Assembly: GCF_016424485.1 (NCBI RefSeq)
Contig: NZ_JAELUP010000103.1
Location: 124,001 to 188,000 of the forward strand
From: Paenibacillus roseus
GTDB lineage: Bacteria; Bacillota; Bacilli; Paenibacillales; Paenibacillaceae
Direction of reading: 5' to 3'
DNA: 64,000 nucleotides
In this document: positions 18,458 through 29,200 of the stretch, in pieces
How positions within the stretch are numbered: position 1 is the stretch's first letter
Layout of the letters: each line of letters starts with the position of its first letter
Made by a program: the position numbers and the translations under genes
The notes under the pieces: generated by a model
What the model saw: the letters and a program-made list of their open reading frames with translations, nothing else
Databases searched by the model: none
Told to the model about the DNA's origin: nothing

Positions 18458-18504
18458 AAGGCGCTGCTGCTGACAGTGACAAAATGTCAGGGAGGCGTCT
18501 TTTT
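18458..18504 (+). terminator. probable terminator of the HD-GYP gene
   Basis: CTGACA pairs with TGTCAG and is extended imperfectly by GGCGC/GGCGTC, followed by CTTTTT. Confidence 0.6.
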
Positions 18505-18582
18505 AACATATATAAGTTGAACGAATGAATGTGAGCAAGTGTGAAAGGTTCTTCCGATCACTGTTATTCCCGGTTTAAAGCA

Positions 18583-19440
18583 TCAGTTGCTGCGGAGAGC
18601 GTCCCGCTCCATCAGTCGCATCAGCTTCGTCTCTGTAGGCGAATTCGGGTCCGGAGTATAGACGCTGCACCGCAGATCAGAGCTGCCGTGTACCTGCAGG
18701 GACGTCAGATGAAACTGCATTTTGCCTGCCTTGGCATGACGAAATTCAAGTACGACCTCAGGCGCAGAGCTGACCTGGCTTTGCTCCCACATCCGGTTGA
18801 AATCCGGATGAAGCTCCCTCATCTCCCCAAGGAACTGCTCATACCATTCATCTTCCACATATTGTCCGTAATAGGCGCGGAAGATCGCGAGAAATCCGCT
18901 TGCAAAATGCTCCCAGTTTATTGCCAGCCGTTGAAATTCCTTGCGCCCAAACAACAGCCGGATCATATTGCGCTGATCGAAGGGAATCTGTTCGAAATCA
19001 AGAAAAATATGTGCGGCTGCCTCGTTCCAGCCAACGATATGACAGCGGTGGTCGGATATAATTGTCGGACAGGAGCGAAGCTCGTGCAGAATCCGCTGAA
19101 GGGAGCTTGGAATTTGCGTCGTCTCCTCTTTAGTCGGATAGCTTGCGTTCATGGAGGTCTCCAAAGCGAGAGCATACAAATATTTTCGCTCATCCACGGT
19201 TAGTTGCAGGGCAGTGGCGACAGCATCCAACACGGATGTAGAAACCTTGATATCCCGTCCTTGCTCCAGCCATGTATACCAGGTGGTGCTTACCCCGGCG
19301 AGTTGGGCAACCTCCTCGCGCCTGAGACCAGGTGTTCTTCGTCTCGTACCCGGAGCAATACCTGCCTCTTGCGGAAGCAGCCTTGCCCGGCGAGCTTTTA
19401 AAAACTCTGACAATGCTTGCAATCGTGCCTGATGGTTCAT
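18583..19440 (-). CDS. XRE-family regulator with MmyB-like ligand-binding domain
   Basis: The 285-residue protein has an N-terminal helix-turn-helix (TPGLRREEVAQLAGVSTTWYTWLEQGR) followed by a PAS-like MmyB domain (RSCPTIISDHRCHIVGWNEAAAHIFLDFE, LHPDFNRMWEQSQV). In Streptomyces MmyB this domain binds a fatty-acid-like ligand. The neighbouring divergent gene is a fatty-acid synthase component (fabF type), which makes it the probable target. The start has GGAGGA 6 bp upstream. The longer open frame to 19773 overlaps fabF and is spurious. Confidence 0.9.
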   Translation of the reverse strand: MNHQARLQALSEFLKARRARLLPQEAGIAPGTRRRTPGLRREEVAQLAGVSTTWYTWLEQGRDIKVSTSVLDAVATALQLTVDERKYLYALALETSMNASYPTKEETTQIPSSLQRILHELRSCPTIISDHRCHIVGWNEAAAHIFLDFEQIPFDQRNMIRLLFGRKEFQRLAINWEHFASGFLAIFRAYYGQYVEDEWYEQFLGEMRELHPDFNRMWEQSQVSSAPEVVLEFRHAKAGKMQFHLTSLQVHGSSDLRCSVYTPDPNSPTETKLMRLMERDALRSN

Positions 19441-19477
19441 CGCTAATCCTCCCCAATCTGCTTTCGTTGCTAAGCTA

Positions 19478-19512
19478 GTATAAATTATACCCGTATAATT
19501 AACAACTTGTAA
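19478..19512 (-). promoter_or_regulatory. promoter and palindromic operator of the XRE gene
   Basis: On the minus strand TTACAA (19507-19512) and TATAAT (19484-19489) are separated by 17 bp. The -10 lies within the palindrome GTATAA-A-TTATAC (19478-19490), and another GTATAAT half-site begins at 19493. Binding there would block the XRE promoter and could act on fabF. Confidence 0.6.
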
Positions 19513-19582
19513 TAGGATAACGAATGTGCCATGATACGGGATATAGAGCTTGACCGACAAAGGATAGCAAGGAGGAATAAAG

Positions 19583-20818
19583 ATGGGGAGAGTTGTAATT
19601 ACCGGAATGGGAGTTATTTCGCCGCTGGGCAATGATGTCGACAGCTTTTGGCAGGGCATATCTGCCGGGAAATCCGGGATCGGACGAATCGATACGTTTG
19701 ACGTTTCTTCCCATAAATCGCAAATTGCCGGTCTGGTAAAAGACTTTGACGCAGAAGCCCGTTTCGGGCGCAAAGAGGCGCGCCGGATGGACCGCTTCAG
19801 CCAATTTGCAATGGCTGCTGCCGAGCAGGCTTTGGCGAATTCCGGCTTGAACCTGGACGAGGTAGACCGTGAGCGGATGGGGGTCTATGTGGGCTCAGGA
19901 ATTGGCGGCATCCAGACGCTGTTGGAGCAGGAAGCAACGCTAAGGGGAAGAGGACCGAACCGCGTCAGCCCGCTGCTGGTGCCGATGATGATCTCTAATA
20001 TGGCGGCTGCGATGATCAGTATTCGTTATGGAGCCATGGGACCGACGATGTCCCCGGTGACGGCATGTTCTATCGGCAACACCGCGATCGGGGAGGCCTT
20101 CAGGCTTATCCGCAGCGGCATTACGGATATTATGATTGCCGGAGGAGCGGAGGCGGCTATTACGGAAATTTCCCTGGCGGGGTTCGGCAATGCTACTGCT
20201 GTCTCCACACGCAACGATGCGCCGCAGCAAGCAAGCCGCCCGTTCGATGCCGGTCGCGATGGATTCGTCATGGCTGAGGGAGCCGGTATTCTGGTACTCG
20301 AGTCACTGTCTCATGCACAGCAGCGCGGCGCGACTATTTATGGCGAGGTAGTCGGTTACGGAGCAAGCTCTGACGCTTATCATATGGTGGCCACGCACCC
20401 GGAAGGCCACGGCCCGTATCTGGCGATGAAGGCAGCGATGCGCGAAGCGAATGTTCGCCCAGATGAGGTTGATGTCATCAGCGCACATGCCACAAGTACG
20501 GGGGTTGGCGATCAGTCGGAGACCGCAGCGATCAAAAAAGCGTTTGGCGACTACGCATCTAAAATTCCGGTGACGGCCAACAAATCGATGACCGGGCACA
20601 TGCTTGGAGCTGCTGGCGGGGCAGAGGCGATCGCTCTCGTCAAAAGCCTGGGCACAGGAATCATCCCGCCGACAATCAATCAGGAGGAACCGGACCCGCT
20701 ATGCGATCTCGATTATGTACCGAACAAGGCCAGAGAGGCGAAGCTGTCCATCGGCCTCTCGAATTCGTTTGGATTTGGCGGACATAATGCGGTTATAGTA
20801 TTGAAAAAATGGGTGTAA
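19583..20818 (+). CDS. fabF: beta-ketoacyl-ACP synthase II
   Basis: The 411-residue condensing enzyme has the full Cys-His-His triad: C162 in VTACSIGNTAIGEAF, H302 in SAHATSTGVGD and H339 in NKSMTGHMLGAAGG. It elongates acyl-ACP with malonyl-ACP in fatty-acid synthesis. The start has AAGGAGGAA upstream. It stands alone without fabD, fabG or acpP, divergent from an MmyB-type XRE regulator, so it is more likely a regulated accessory paralogue than the housekeeping copy. A role in a small secondary-metabolite or membrane-adaptation function is possible but not shown. Confidence 0.94.
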   Translation: MGRVVITGMGVISPLGNDVDSFWQGISAGKSGIGRIDTFDVSSHKSQIAGLVKDFDAEARFGRKEARRMDRFSQFAMAAAEQALANSGLNLDEVDRERMGVYVGSGIGGIQTLLEQEATLRGRGPNRVSPLLVPMMISNMAAAMISIRYGAMGPTMSPVTACSIGNTAIGEAFRLIRSGITDIMIAGGAEAAITEISLAGFGNATAVSTRNDAPQQASRPFDAGRDGFVMAEGAGILVLESLSHAQQRGATIYGEVVGYGASSDAYHMVATHPEGHGPYLAMKAAMREANVRPDEVDVISAHATSTGVGDQSETAAIKKAFGDYASKIPVTANKSMTGHMLGAAGGAEAIALVKSLGTGIIPPTINQEEPDPLCDLDYVPNKAREAKLSIGLSNSFGFGGHNAVIVLKKWV

Positions 20819-20832
20819 GCTCATAAAGCATA

Positions 20833-20881
20833 GGCCCGGCAAAGCTGTTTGCGCTTGCTTGGGCTTTTTGATTTCCGGGCC
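20833..20881 (+). terminator. terminator of fabF
   Basis: GCCC pairs with GGGC ahead of TTTTT at 20864-20869, and the outer arms GGCCCGG and CCGGGCC bracket the region. Confidence 0.55.
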
Positions 20882-20988
20882 TACATGCTTGCTCTATATT
20901 CCGAAGGGGTCTGTCCGTACCGCTTGCGGAAGAGTTGGGAGAAGTGGCATTCTTCAATCAGCGCTCCCAGCTCTGCTTCTTCTGTTTG
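20881..20988 (-). pseudogene. decayed C-terminus of an AraC-family regulator
   Basis: Reading the minus strand from about 20988 to the TAG at 20881-20883 gives QTEEAELGALIEECHFSQ and then LFRKRYGQTPSEYRASM. The second half is the diagnostic end of an AraC DNA-binding domain (compare FSRLFKKRYGMTPSEYR). About 35 codons survive; upstream the frame is broken and no start or N-terminal domain is found. The remaining intergenic DNA up to 21261 shows no other gene. Confidence 0.75.
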
Positions 20989-21261
20989 GCATCTTATATA
21001 GGTTGAACGAAAGAAAAATAGGTAAGCCGGAATGTGAAAGGATTCTGGAGAGCTGAGCACTCGCCTTTGTTCCCAGATTTACGTTGTTTTTATCATTCAT
21101 TCAAAAAGTCCGGGAACAACAGCATTCGGAAGAACCTTTTACACGCAGGTCTTGCCTGACATTCTTTCGTTAGAACGAGAATTTGATTGAAATTTGGATC
21201 GTGTGAATATTTGTCATATAATAGAGTTCCAGAGAAATTTGAAAAACAGGAGAGTGGAGTA

Positions 21262-21954
21262 TTGGAAGCATCTTTAGAGAAACGTTATGCTTCGCTTCGT
21301 GAGGCGGAGAGCAAGGCCAGAGAATTGTTCAGGGCTATTGAGGAGAAGGGCATTATTCGCAGCGGGGCGACGGAAAAACAGATCAATCGAGATATTTACA
21401 ATTTGGCTTTTGAAATGTTTGGCATCAAAAAATATTGGCATAAGCGGATCGTGCGCGCGGGGAAAAATACTTTGCACCCCTATAATGAGAATCCGCCCGA
21501 CCTGCTGGTAACCGAGGACGACATTGTTTTCCTTGATTTTGGACCGATCTTTGAGGATTGGGAGGCAGATTTTGGCCGGACGTATGTGCTTGGAGAGGAC
21601 CCGGTCAAGCACAAGCTCCGGGATGATATCGCCCAGGCGTGGGAGGATGGAAAGGCTTATTACAAGTCCAAGCCGGACATTACAGGCAGTGAGCTATACG
21701 CCTATGTCTGCGAGTTGGCTCGCAAGTATGGCTGGGAATTCGGAAATATTCATGCTGGCCATCTAATCGGTGAATTTCCGCACGAGCAGGTACAAGGTGA
21801 AGAGGTTGAAAATTATATCCACCCGGATAACCACATTCCGATGCGTGACCCGGATAAAAACGGCCTGTTGCGGGACTGGATTTTGGAGATTCATTTTGTT
21901 GACCGCGAGCGGGAAATCGGAGGATTCATCGAGCATCTGTTGTCGGTGGATTGA
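21262..21954 (+). CDS. M24-family metallopeptidase (Xaa-Pro peptidase-like)
   Basis: The 230-residue protein is a pita-bread fold peptidase without the N-terminal creatinase-like domain of full aminopeptidase P. Metal-ligand positions are visible: two Asp in FLDFGPIFEDWEADFGRTY, a His in NIHAGHLIG, and Glu in LEIHF and GGFIEHLL. The TTG at 21262 was chosen because AGGAGAG lies 7 bp upstream; an ATG at 21187 would add 25 residues lacking a site. Similar short M24 proteins exist in Paenibacillus; substrate is unknown. It could also be a non-peptidase member of the fold. Confidence 0.85.
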   Translation: MEASLEKRYASLREAESKARELFRAIEEKGIIRSGATEKQINRDIYNLAFEMFGIKKYWHKRIVRAGKNTLHPYNENPPDLLVTEDDIVFLDFGPIFEDWEADFGRTYVLGEDPVKHKLRDDIAQAWEDGKAYYKSKPDITGSELYAYVCELARKYGWEFGNIHAGHLIGEFPHEQVQGEEVENYIHPDNHIPMRDPDKNGLLRDWILEIHFVDREREIGGFIEHLLSVD

Positions 21955-22227
21955 TAGGGAAGCTTTTGTTGGCCGACCGGTGGAGTTTTTGGGAATGAGC
22001 ACGTAATTGTGCTAGGATATATTTGCAAGAACGGTAGGTTAATAAAAAATTGAAGCTCACGGAGGCTGCTCAGTTGCAAGTAACTTCGCCAAGAGTTGTT
22101 GTGTGTTGACATTGTGGACACTGTTTATATAAATAAATAGACTGAACTCTTTTAATAGAATAAAATGGTTGTATTTATAGATATACTCTTTTATACTGGG
22201 AATAGGATAACTCAACAAATAAGTCGG

Positions 22228-22273
22228 AAGCACCGGCCACAAGGATATCCCTTGTTGGCTTGTGCTTTTTTTT
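22228..22273 (+). terminator. strong terminator upstream of the stalk-domain gene
   Basis: AAGCAC/GTGCTT encloses an inner stem ACAAGG/CCTTGT and is followed by eight T. It lies 274 bp after the M24 gene and only about 50 bp before the next start, so either it ends a long 3' tail or it belongs to a leader. The rest of the 371-bp interval (21955-22325) is AT-rich with no gene found. Confidence 0.8.
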
Positions 22274-22325
22274 AGTGGGTATTTCGGACTACGAATGTAT
22301 TTTTATATAAAAAGGGGATCTTGTG

Positions 22326-23261
22326 ATGATGAAGAAACTGATGGCTGTGATGGTGGCAGGAGCAATTTTATTTCCTGGAATTGCAGTTCCGATGGTGGAC
22401 GCAGCGGTTCTTATTGCCGGAAATACTGGCAAGCAGGGGGTTACTACTTTCAAAACTGATGTATCCCTGGAAGTTTTATATGATGCGCGGCGTATCAAAT
22501 TTGATATTCCACCTAAAATGGTTCAGGGTAGTGTTCTTGTGCCGATCCGTTTCGTTGCAGAAAACATCGGTGGCAAGCTGGATGTTAATGGAAAAGAAAT
22601 CACAGTTACTAAAGGAGATAAAGTTCTCAAACTTAGTATGGACTCGAACAAGGCGTTCTTCAATGGGAAAGCTGTAACGCTGGCCCAGCCGGCCATTGTA
22701 GACAGAGGTCGTACACTGGTGCCTTTAAGAGCCGTTAGTGAAGGATTAGGCGTCGATGTGGAGTGGGATCAGTTGAATCAATATGTGTGGATTGGAAGCA
22801 AGGATGTGCCGAAGATTGAAGATGTGATTACGCCGGTGGATGCGAAACCTTATTTGAAGTATTATCCGGAGGATGCTCCAATCCTCACAATTTTTGGGGC
22901 GGGAGGGAAGAAAAAAACTACCATGCGACTAGTAAACACGGATGATTTTCCTTTAGTGATGGGGAATAATATTATTGTATACAGATTGGATAAATCTTCA
23001 GGCTCAGATGGCAAGGATTTCATAAGATTTTCCTCATCAACCAAGGGGAATATGGGAAATGGACTGCTCTTAATGCAAAGTAATTCCTTTCGTTTTCAAC
23101 GTCCATATACAACTGAATTTGGCACAAAAATACCAACATTAGACTATATCCCGATTGACTACTATGGCGATAAAGAGACTACTTGGTTAAAAAATATTGA
23201 TTATATCGGAATAAACTTAGGCTCTGACTCTTTAATTGCAATAAAAAATGAGTGGAGGTAA
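22326..23261 (+). CDS. secreted stalk-domain (copper amine oxidase N-terminal domain) protein
   Basis: The roughly 311-residue preprotein has a signal peptide ending near VDAAV and a copper-amine-oxidase-N/stalk domain at about residues 45-165: PPKMVQGSVLVPIRFVAENI, then DRGRTLVPLRAVSEGLG, then VEWD and VWIG. This is the usual tandem pattern of these surface modules. The C-terminal 150 residues match nothing I know. There is no copper amine oxidase catalytic domain. GTG 22323, ATG 22326 and ATG 22329 are alternative starts behind AAGGGG. The giant PKD gene begins 7 bp after its stop, with its ribosome binding site inside this gene's end, so the two are translationally linked. Base composition is more AT-rich than the flanks. 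Confidence 0.85.
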   Translation: MMKKLMAVMVAGAILFPGIAVPMVDAAVLIAGNTGKQGVTTFKTDVSLEVLYDARRIKFDIPPKMVQGSVLVPIRFVAENIGGKLDVNGKEITVTKGDKVLKLSMDSNKAFFNGKAVTLAQPAIVDRGRTLVPLRAVSEGLGVDVEWDQLNQYVWIGSKDVPKIEDVITPVDAKPYLKYYPEDAPILTIFGAGGKKKTTMRLVNTDDFPLVMGNNIIVYRLDKSSGSDGKDFIRFSSSTKGNMGNGLLLMQSNSFRFQRPYTTEFGTKIPTLDYIPIDYYGDKETTWLKNIDYIGINLGSDSLIAIKNEWR

Positions 23262-23268
23262 TCCACGG

Positions 23269-26200
23269 GTGAAACGAAGGTTAAAAGGAATACCATTAGT
23301 TTTAATACTTACGTTCATTTTTGAAATGATTTCTCCGTTTGTACCACTATGGAGTGAATTAAGGACAATAGAGGCTGCCCCAGATTTCGGGAATGCTGCA
23401 ATTAAACCTTATCCTGTTGGAAGTAAACGATACGCAGTCGGGTTTATGTACTATGAAGCTTGGAGTAATACAAGAGGACAATTCACTAACATTGGCCCGG
23501 GAGATGTTGTTCCCGTAGACTTACTTTATCATACTTATAACTTCTCTTTCCCAGGGCGGAAAGTAACGAATGTTAAAGTGTATAAATTTAATCCCGCTAA
23601 CGCAGATCATAAATTGTATTTTAACGAATCTAGGTTTCAGCAAGATTATGAAACCTTTGCTTGGTATATTTCCAAATCAGTCAATGATCCTATTGTGTCC
23701 AACATCTCAGGTATTGGGACCAGTAGTGTTACATTTAAAGTTAATTTATCTGGTGAGTTAACTATAGACCGCCATGAGGACATGACAGGATCAGAATACT
23801 GCACTGAAATAGTAACTGTAAACGGGAAGCAACAGCCTCGTTGTTCGCCTGGAGCCAAAGTATATCGTTACTATTTCCCAGTTGTATTTGAGTATCACTT
23901 AGAAGGCCAGATGATTGTGCAGCATTATACAACGAATGGCCAAAGCTTAGCGAGTGTATTACCTACTCAAACATCTGATATGCAAATCGGCAAACTCTAC
24001 CCACTTACCCCACCAAGTCATAAGGACTACACTTATGAGGGTTATAAAGAAAATAGCGAGGGTATTCCTGATGGGAATATTAAAAAGGGCACTCCTAATA
24101 TTTATTACAATGGTAGTTACGATACTCATAGAATTAACTTTTACTATACAAAGATCGAAAGTCCTCCGCCTCAAACACAAGCAGAAATCAAGATTAGACA
24201 TATGGTAAGGACAAGCCCTACCGGCAGCTACAGCTTGGCAGATGAAAGTTCAGAAGTCGTTGGCACACTCCCGGCAACCAGGACGATAACCGCTAATACT
24301 ACTTACGGAACCGTTCAAGGCTACAACGTTGATTACTCAACTTACAAAAACACGGTTAATAGCGGCAGTTTAGCATCCGTAAGTTTGTCAACCGCCAATA
24401 AGACGGCGTTTGTGTCTTTTTTCTATGAAAAAACCAATAATTCAGGTAAGTATACTTCGGATTTTTGGATCAACCCGGGAACGATTGAATTCAGAGAAAC
24501 CTTCCACTTCATACCGCAAATCTCGGTCAGTGGGTGTACGTATTATTCACACCGTTACCGAATTGTTCGCGGCAGCAGCAGTGTAGTGACCAATCCGGTT
24601 TATGGCATAAACACTACATCTACTTTCAGCTATGATAAATATCCTTCGGTCATTGCCGCCGGAACGCATAACGTCTACATTGAGGTCACAACGAGTTGTG
24701 GCACATCGGAATGGGTCGGGCCAAAGCAGCTTGTGGTAAGCAGCCCGAAAAATAATCGGCCCCCAGTATTTCAGATTGGGTTCGTTTATCCATGGGCGGA
24801 TACGATTCCTTTGCAGGAGGTTCTGGAAGGGGAGCTTGTAAACATGATCTATATTATTGATCCGAAAGTTCCCACACCGCATGACCCGGATGGAGATGAC
24901 CTATATTTCGAGGGATTTGATTTCGAAGGGACAAGCAGTACGTTCCTCAAAACCATTCCTACGGCGTATAAAGATAATTTGTATTTAAATGGTTACAATC
25001 GCATCACAATGAGCAGCCCAGGCACCCATTCCATTTCAGCTACGATGAGAGATGTGTTCGGGGCATCGTCAACGGCTTACACCAGTATCAAAGTTGTGTC
25101 CAGGAATCCGATTCCGCGCATTGAAGCGCCATCGGAAGTCATCGTCAATCGCCCGTTAAAGCCGAATGCGATCCATGGGCAGAACAGCACCGCAGCTTTG
25201 AATAAAACGATTCGCGACTATCACTGGACGAATAAACAAGACAAGTATTCCCAACTGGGGACAGAAACCGTGGAGCTGGAGGTTACGGACAGTGGGGGCA
25301 TCCGCAGTTTGCCGAAAGACAAAGCGAAAGTCATGATAAACGTCGTGCCAGATCGGCCGCCTGTTGCACAACTCGAGCTTCCTCAACGAATATTACGTGG
25401 ACCGGTTGATATTCTCAATAAGTCTTATAGCCCGGACAAAGATGAGATCATTCGCAGTGAGCTGACCATCTGGTATGATGCGGATAACAGCGGTAAATTC
25501 AATAAAGAGCCGGCAAGAATGACTAATTTGCTCCTGAATGGCACGCATAAGTTTAATCCGGTCAAGGTAGGGAAATATCGCTTCCAGATCGAGGTCGAGG
25601 AGGATTGGGGATTAAAGGACAAAGCTGTTTATGAGATAGAAGTCGTCAACGAAGCGCCGCAAACGTCTTTCTCTCTGACCAGCGATAGTCCTGAACCGCC
25701 GGAGTTTGATATTTTTAATATTGCGCCTACTGCTGTTTTGTTTAAAAATGATTGGGTCGGCTCGACCACGTTTGCGAGCAAAGCCGATAAACTGAACGAA
25801 ATTTACCTTGGTTATGATGAAGAGACAAATAGCCTGGTGAACCGGTACGGGAAATCGCCATATAAAGCACCGCCGAATAATGCCGAAATGACGAAAGAAG
25901 AACGAAAAGAACCTTACGCAAGTAATGGTCAACTATTCAATATTCCCTATTTGCATTCCGGGGTATCCGGGTCAAAGAAAACATTCAGTGGTGTATTTGG
26001 TTCCATTTCATATACCGAAATATCGTCAAGCTATAATTTAAAAGAAGAATACTTCTCGGAAAAGCAGAGGACATCGGGAGACAAGATGTACCTCATTCAT
26101 GATCGGTTGGGCGGATCGTATCAGACGGCCTGTCGATATTACCGGCAAAACGAGGATACGCATTTGTGGAAATGTTTTTTAACGCGAACGGATACCGATG

Positions 26201-29200
26201 GCAAGAAATCCTGGACGTATGAGACTGAAAAAGTGGAGACGTCTAGTAAAAGTGATGTTCCCCTTGAAATTGGTGGAGGAAAGTATAAAGGTGGAATCGC
26301 GATCAGCGATGATGGTCTGAAAATCGGGTTTCATGAAACCGTTGTTTCCGGAGGTCTTGTAGATCGTGTGCTGAAGTGGTATGAAATCGAAACCCTTCGA
26401 CCTTTTGCAGGCAATGTAAGCAGCGGCCCTGTTCCAACGAAAAATGATTTGGAAGAATCCAGTTATAATTCAACTACAGGGGTATCGATAAAGAAAAAAT
26501 TGCTGTTTGAAGATGATGAAGTCGCGATCAAATCCATAAAGATATCTGAGAACTATCAACGGGATTACAATGTCTACTCCTATGATTACACAGAAAGGCT
26601 GGAGACCTATAACAAGCTGACCAACACGACTAAAACCTATACCGTCTATGAGAAAAAGAAAATGACGGACCGCAGCTATGGTAGTTCTTGTGGCGTATGG
26701 ACCGGCGGAAGTATGGGGTATACGTTTGACTTTTTGGGGGTCGGTTACGCCACCTCACAAGACGGGATCACCTATATTGTAGATGCCTTCAACAAAATTC
26801 ATATTGTAGCGAAGGATGGCACGCTTATTAAGGTAGTACCGACTTTGCAAAAATATCCTCAAACGACGTATAAGTGCGATGGCGGGAATATTGACAACTA
26901 TGAGTATTCGATCAAGGATATTGGATTTGGCGCTGACGGGGAATTTTATGTAATATTGCAAGAAAAATATTTTGAACAACGGGGATCTATCAGGAACAAT
27001 CAATCGTACATCTCCATTACACCGAATGCCTATTACAAACAATACCTGTATAGCAGTAAAGGGCAAGTATCGGTAGAGACGAATGCAGACGAGTTGGGAC
27101 AAGTCCTGAAAAAAGATACATCCATCGCGGATGCCGACTTCACTTTTGAATTCCAGCAGTCTATGGCGGTCAGCACGCATCCATCCGGATTTGCCTTCCG
27201 CGCGCAGAACCATCAAAATATGTACCGGCTGGAGCTGTACAATCATAAAGCGGAACTGGTCAAAGTAGTCAATGGCAAACGGACTTCGTTGGGATCGGCG
27301 CCAATTAGTGTGAGGGGCGATCAGTTTTTGCATATGAAACTATCTGTACGACGCGATAAAATTAAAATTCGCTCTCAAGGGCTGCCGCTGTTCGATGTAA
27401 CGGACAAAACCTTCAAGGCGGGCAGCTACGGCTATTTCTTTAATGCGCCGGGAACGAAATTCCGCAATCTGCAAGTGGCCGTCCCCATCGTTGATCCGAA
27501 TAAAATCGATGATGTCGGGATCGTAGGCGAGGAATTGACCTATAACACCTTGTTTGAAGATATAGAAAAGGATGCTCAAGTACCGGGACTGGATGAGTGG
27601 ACGTATGTTCATAGCCAACCGAATAAGTTCCTGGATGCCAAGGATGGCTATTCAGGGCGTTCCCAATATCATGAGATGACGTTCAAAGAGCCACTGTCCC
27701 AGTTGGATAAGGTCGGGCAGTACACCATCACCTATTCAGGTGTCGATGATCCTACACCGTCCGGATACAAGTACCCGGACTCGGAAGCCTTTGCTTCCTA
27801 TATGCAACGATCGGACCTTTATACGAAGATGGTCATCATTCACCGCAAGCCGATTGCGTTATTCACGATAAAGCAGGATGACAATTTTGTATTGAGCTAC
27901 ACCGACGCCAGCTATGACCCGGACCGCTGGCTCCCGGGGGGAACCTGCTCCAAAGAAGCAACCGGTATCGACTACTGCAGCACAAGAGGAATTACGCAAT
28001 ATAAATGGGCCTACAGTGATCCGGACGGAAAGAGCATGAGTGGCCAACTCAGAAAGCCCACAAAAAAGGGACTCTATACGGTCCGTTTGTCTGTCCAAGA
28101 CGAGTACGGCGCATGGTCGGATTGGTATGAGCAAGAGATATGGCTGGAAGCGCCGCTGCCGAACACGCCGCCTGTTCCGGGCTTTACTACAACACCGATT
28201 ACGACCTACCGGAACACGGATATGCGAATCGAATCATCGGCCTACGATATGGAGGACGGCGACCGTCAGAGCATCGAGCACGGTTGGTATATCAAAAACA
28301 TCTCGACTGGCGGTTCGGAAACCTATCAGAGCAATGCCCGCACGGAATGGATGAAGAGTTTCAACACCGTTGGAACTTTTGCTATTCGTCAGGTGGTCAA
28401 AGATTCGGGAGGACTTGCCGCAGAGCTGACCAAGCAAGTATATATTATCAACCGGCAGCCAAGAGCCGAAATCCAGGTTCCTGAAAGCGTCGACCAGAGC
28501 AAGCCGACGAAGTTTGATAACCTGCGTCCAACCTTTGAATGGCAGTTCAAAGACGCAGACAGCGTGGACAGGCAAACACAGTATCAAGTACGGATATACA
28601 AGTATGGCGGCATACTCCAGTTGGATTCTGGAGAGCGAAGCGGGAATGTCTTGAAGTGGATGCCAACTTCCGACTTGCCAGAGAACATGAACCTGTATGT
28701 CCAGGTACGCGTCCATGACGGGATCGAATGGGGCGAGTGGAGCGAGAGGAAATTCTTCTACATCGAAACCAATCGGCCTCCTGTAGCGGATTTTACGTGC
28801 ACCCCTAATCCGGGATATGAAGGAGATCCGATTATATGCACGAACCGATCTGTGGACCCGGATGGTGATCAGATGACCTATGAATGGCAAATATCCGGCC
28901 CGGGGGGCTACAGCAAAACCTATCAAACGGAGCATAGCTCCATTCCGGGAAGTGTAACGGAAAACCGGACGGGAGCGTACACAATCCGTCTGCGGGCAGT
29001 GGACCATAAGGGAGCGCCCAATCAGCAGGATGAGGTCCAAACGGTTCAGGTTTTGCCATTAGCATTGACAGCACAGGTTTTGCACACGCCTGAATGGGAA
29101 GCACGCCGCGTTCAATGGAATGCCAGGAATCCGAGAGCGCAGCGACAGGCGGATCAGTTTTGGGCAGGAGAAGGGTTTGTACTTCAGGCTGTGCCTACAG

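Noticed and set aside
21955..22325. Riboswitch upstream of the stalk-domain gene
   Set aside because: The terminator so near the start suggested an attenuator, but no cyclic-di-GMP or other aptamer core is visible.
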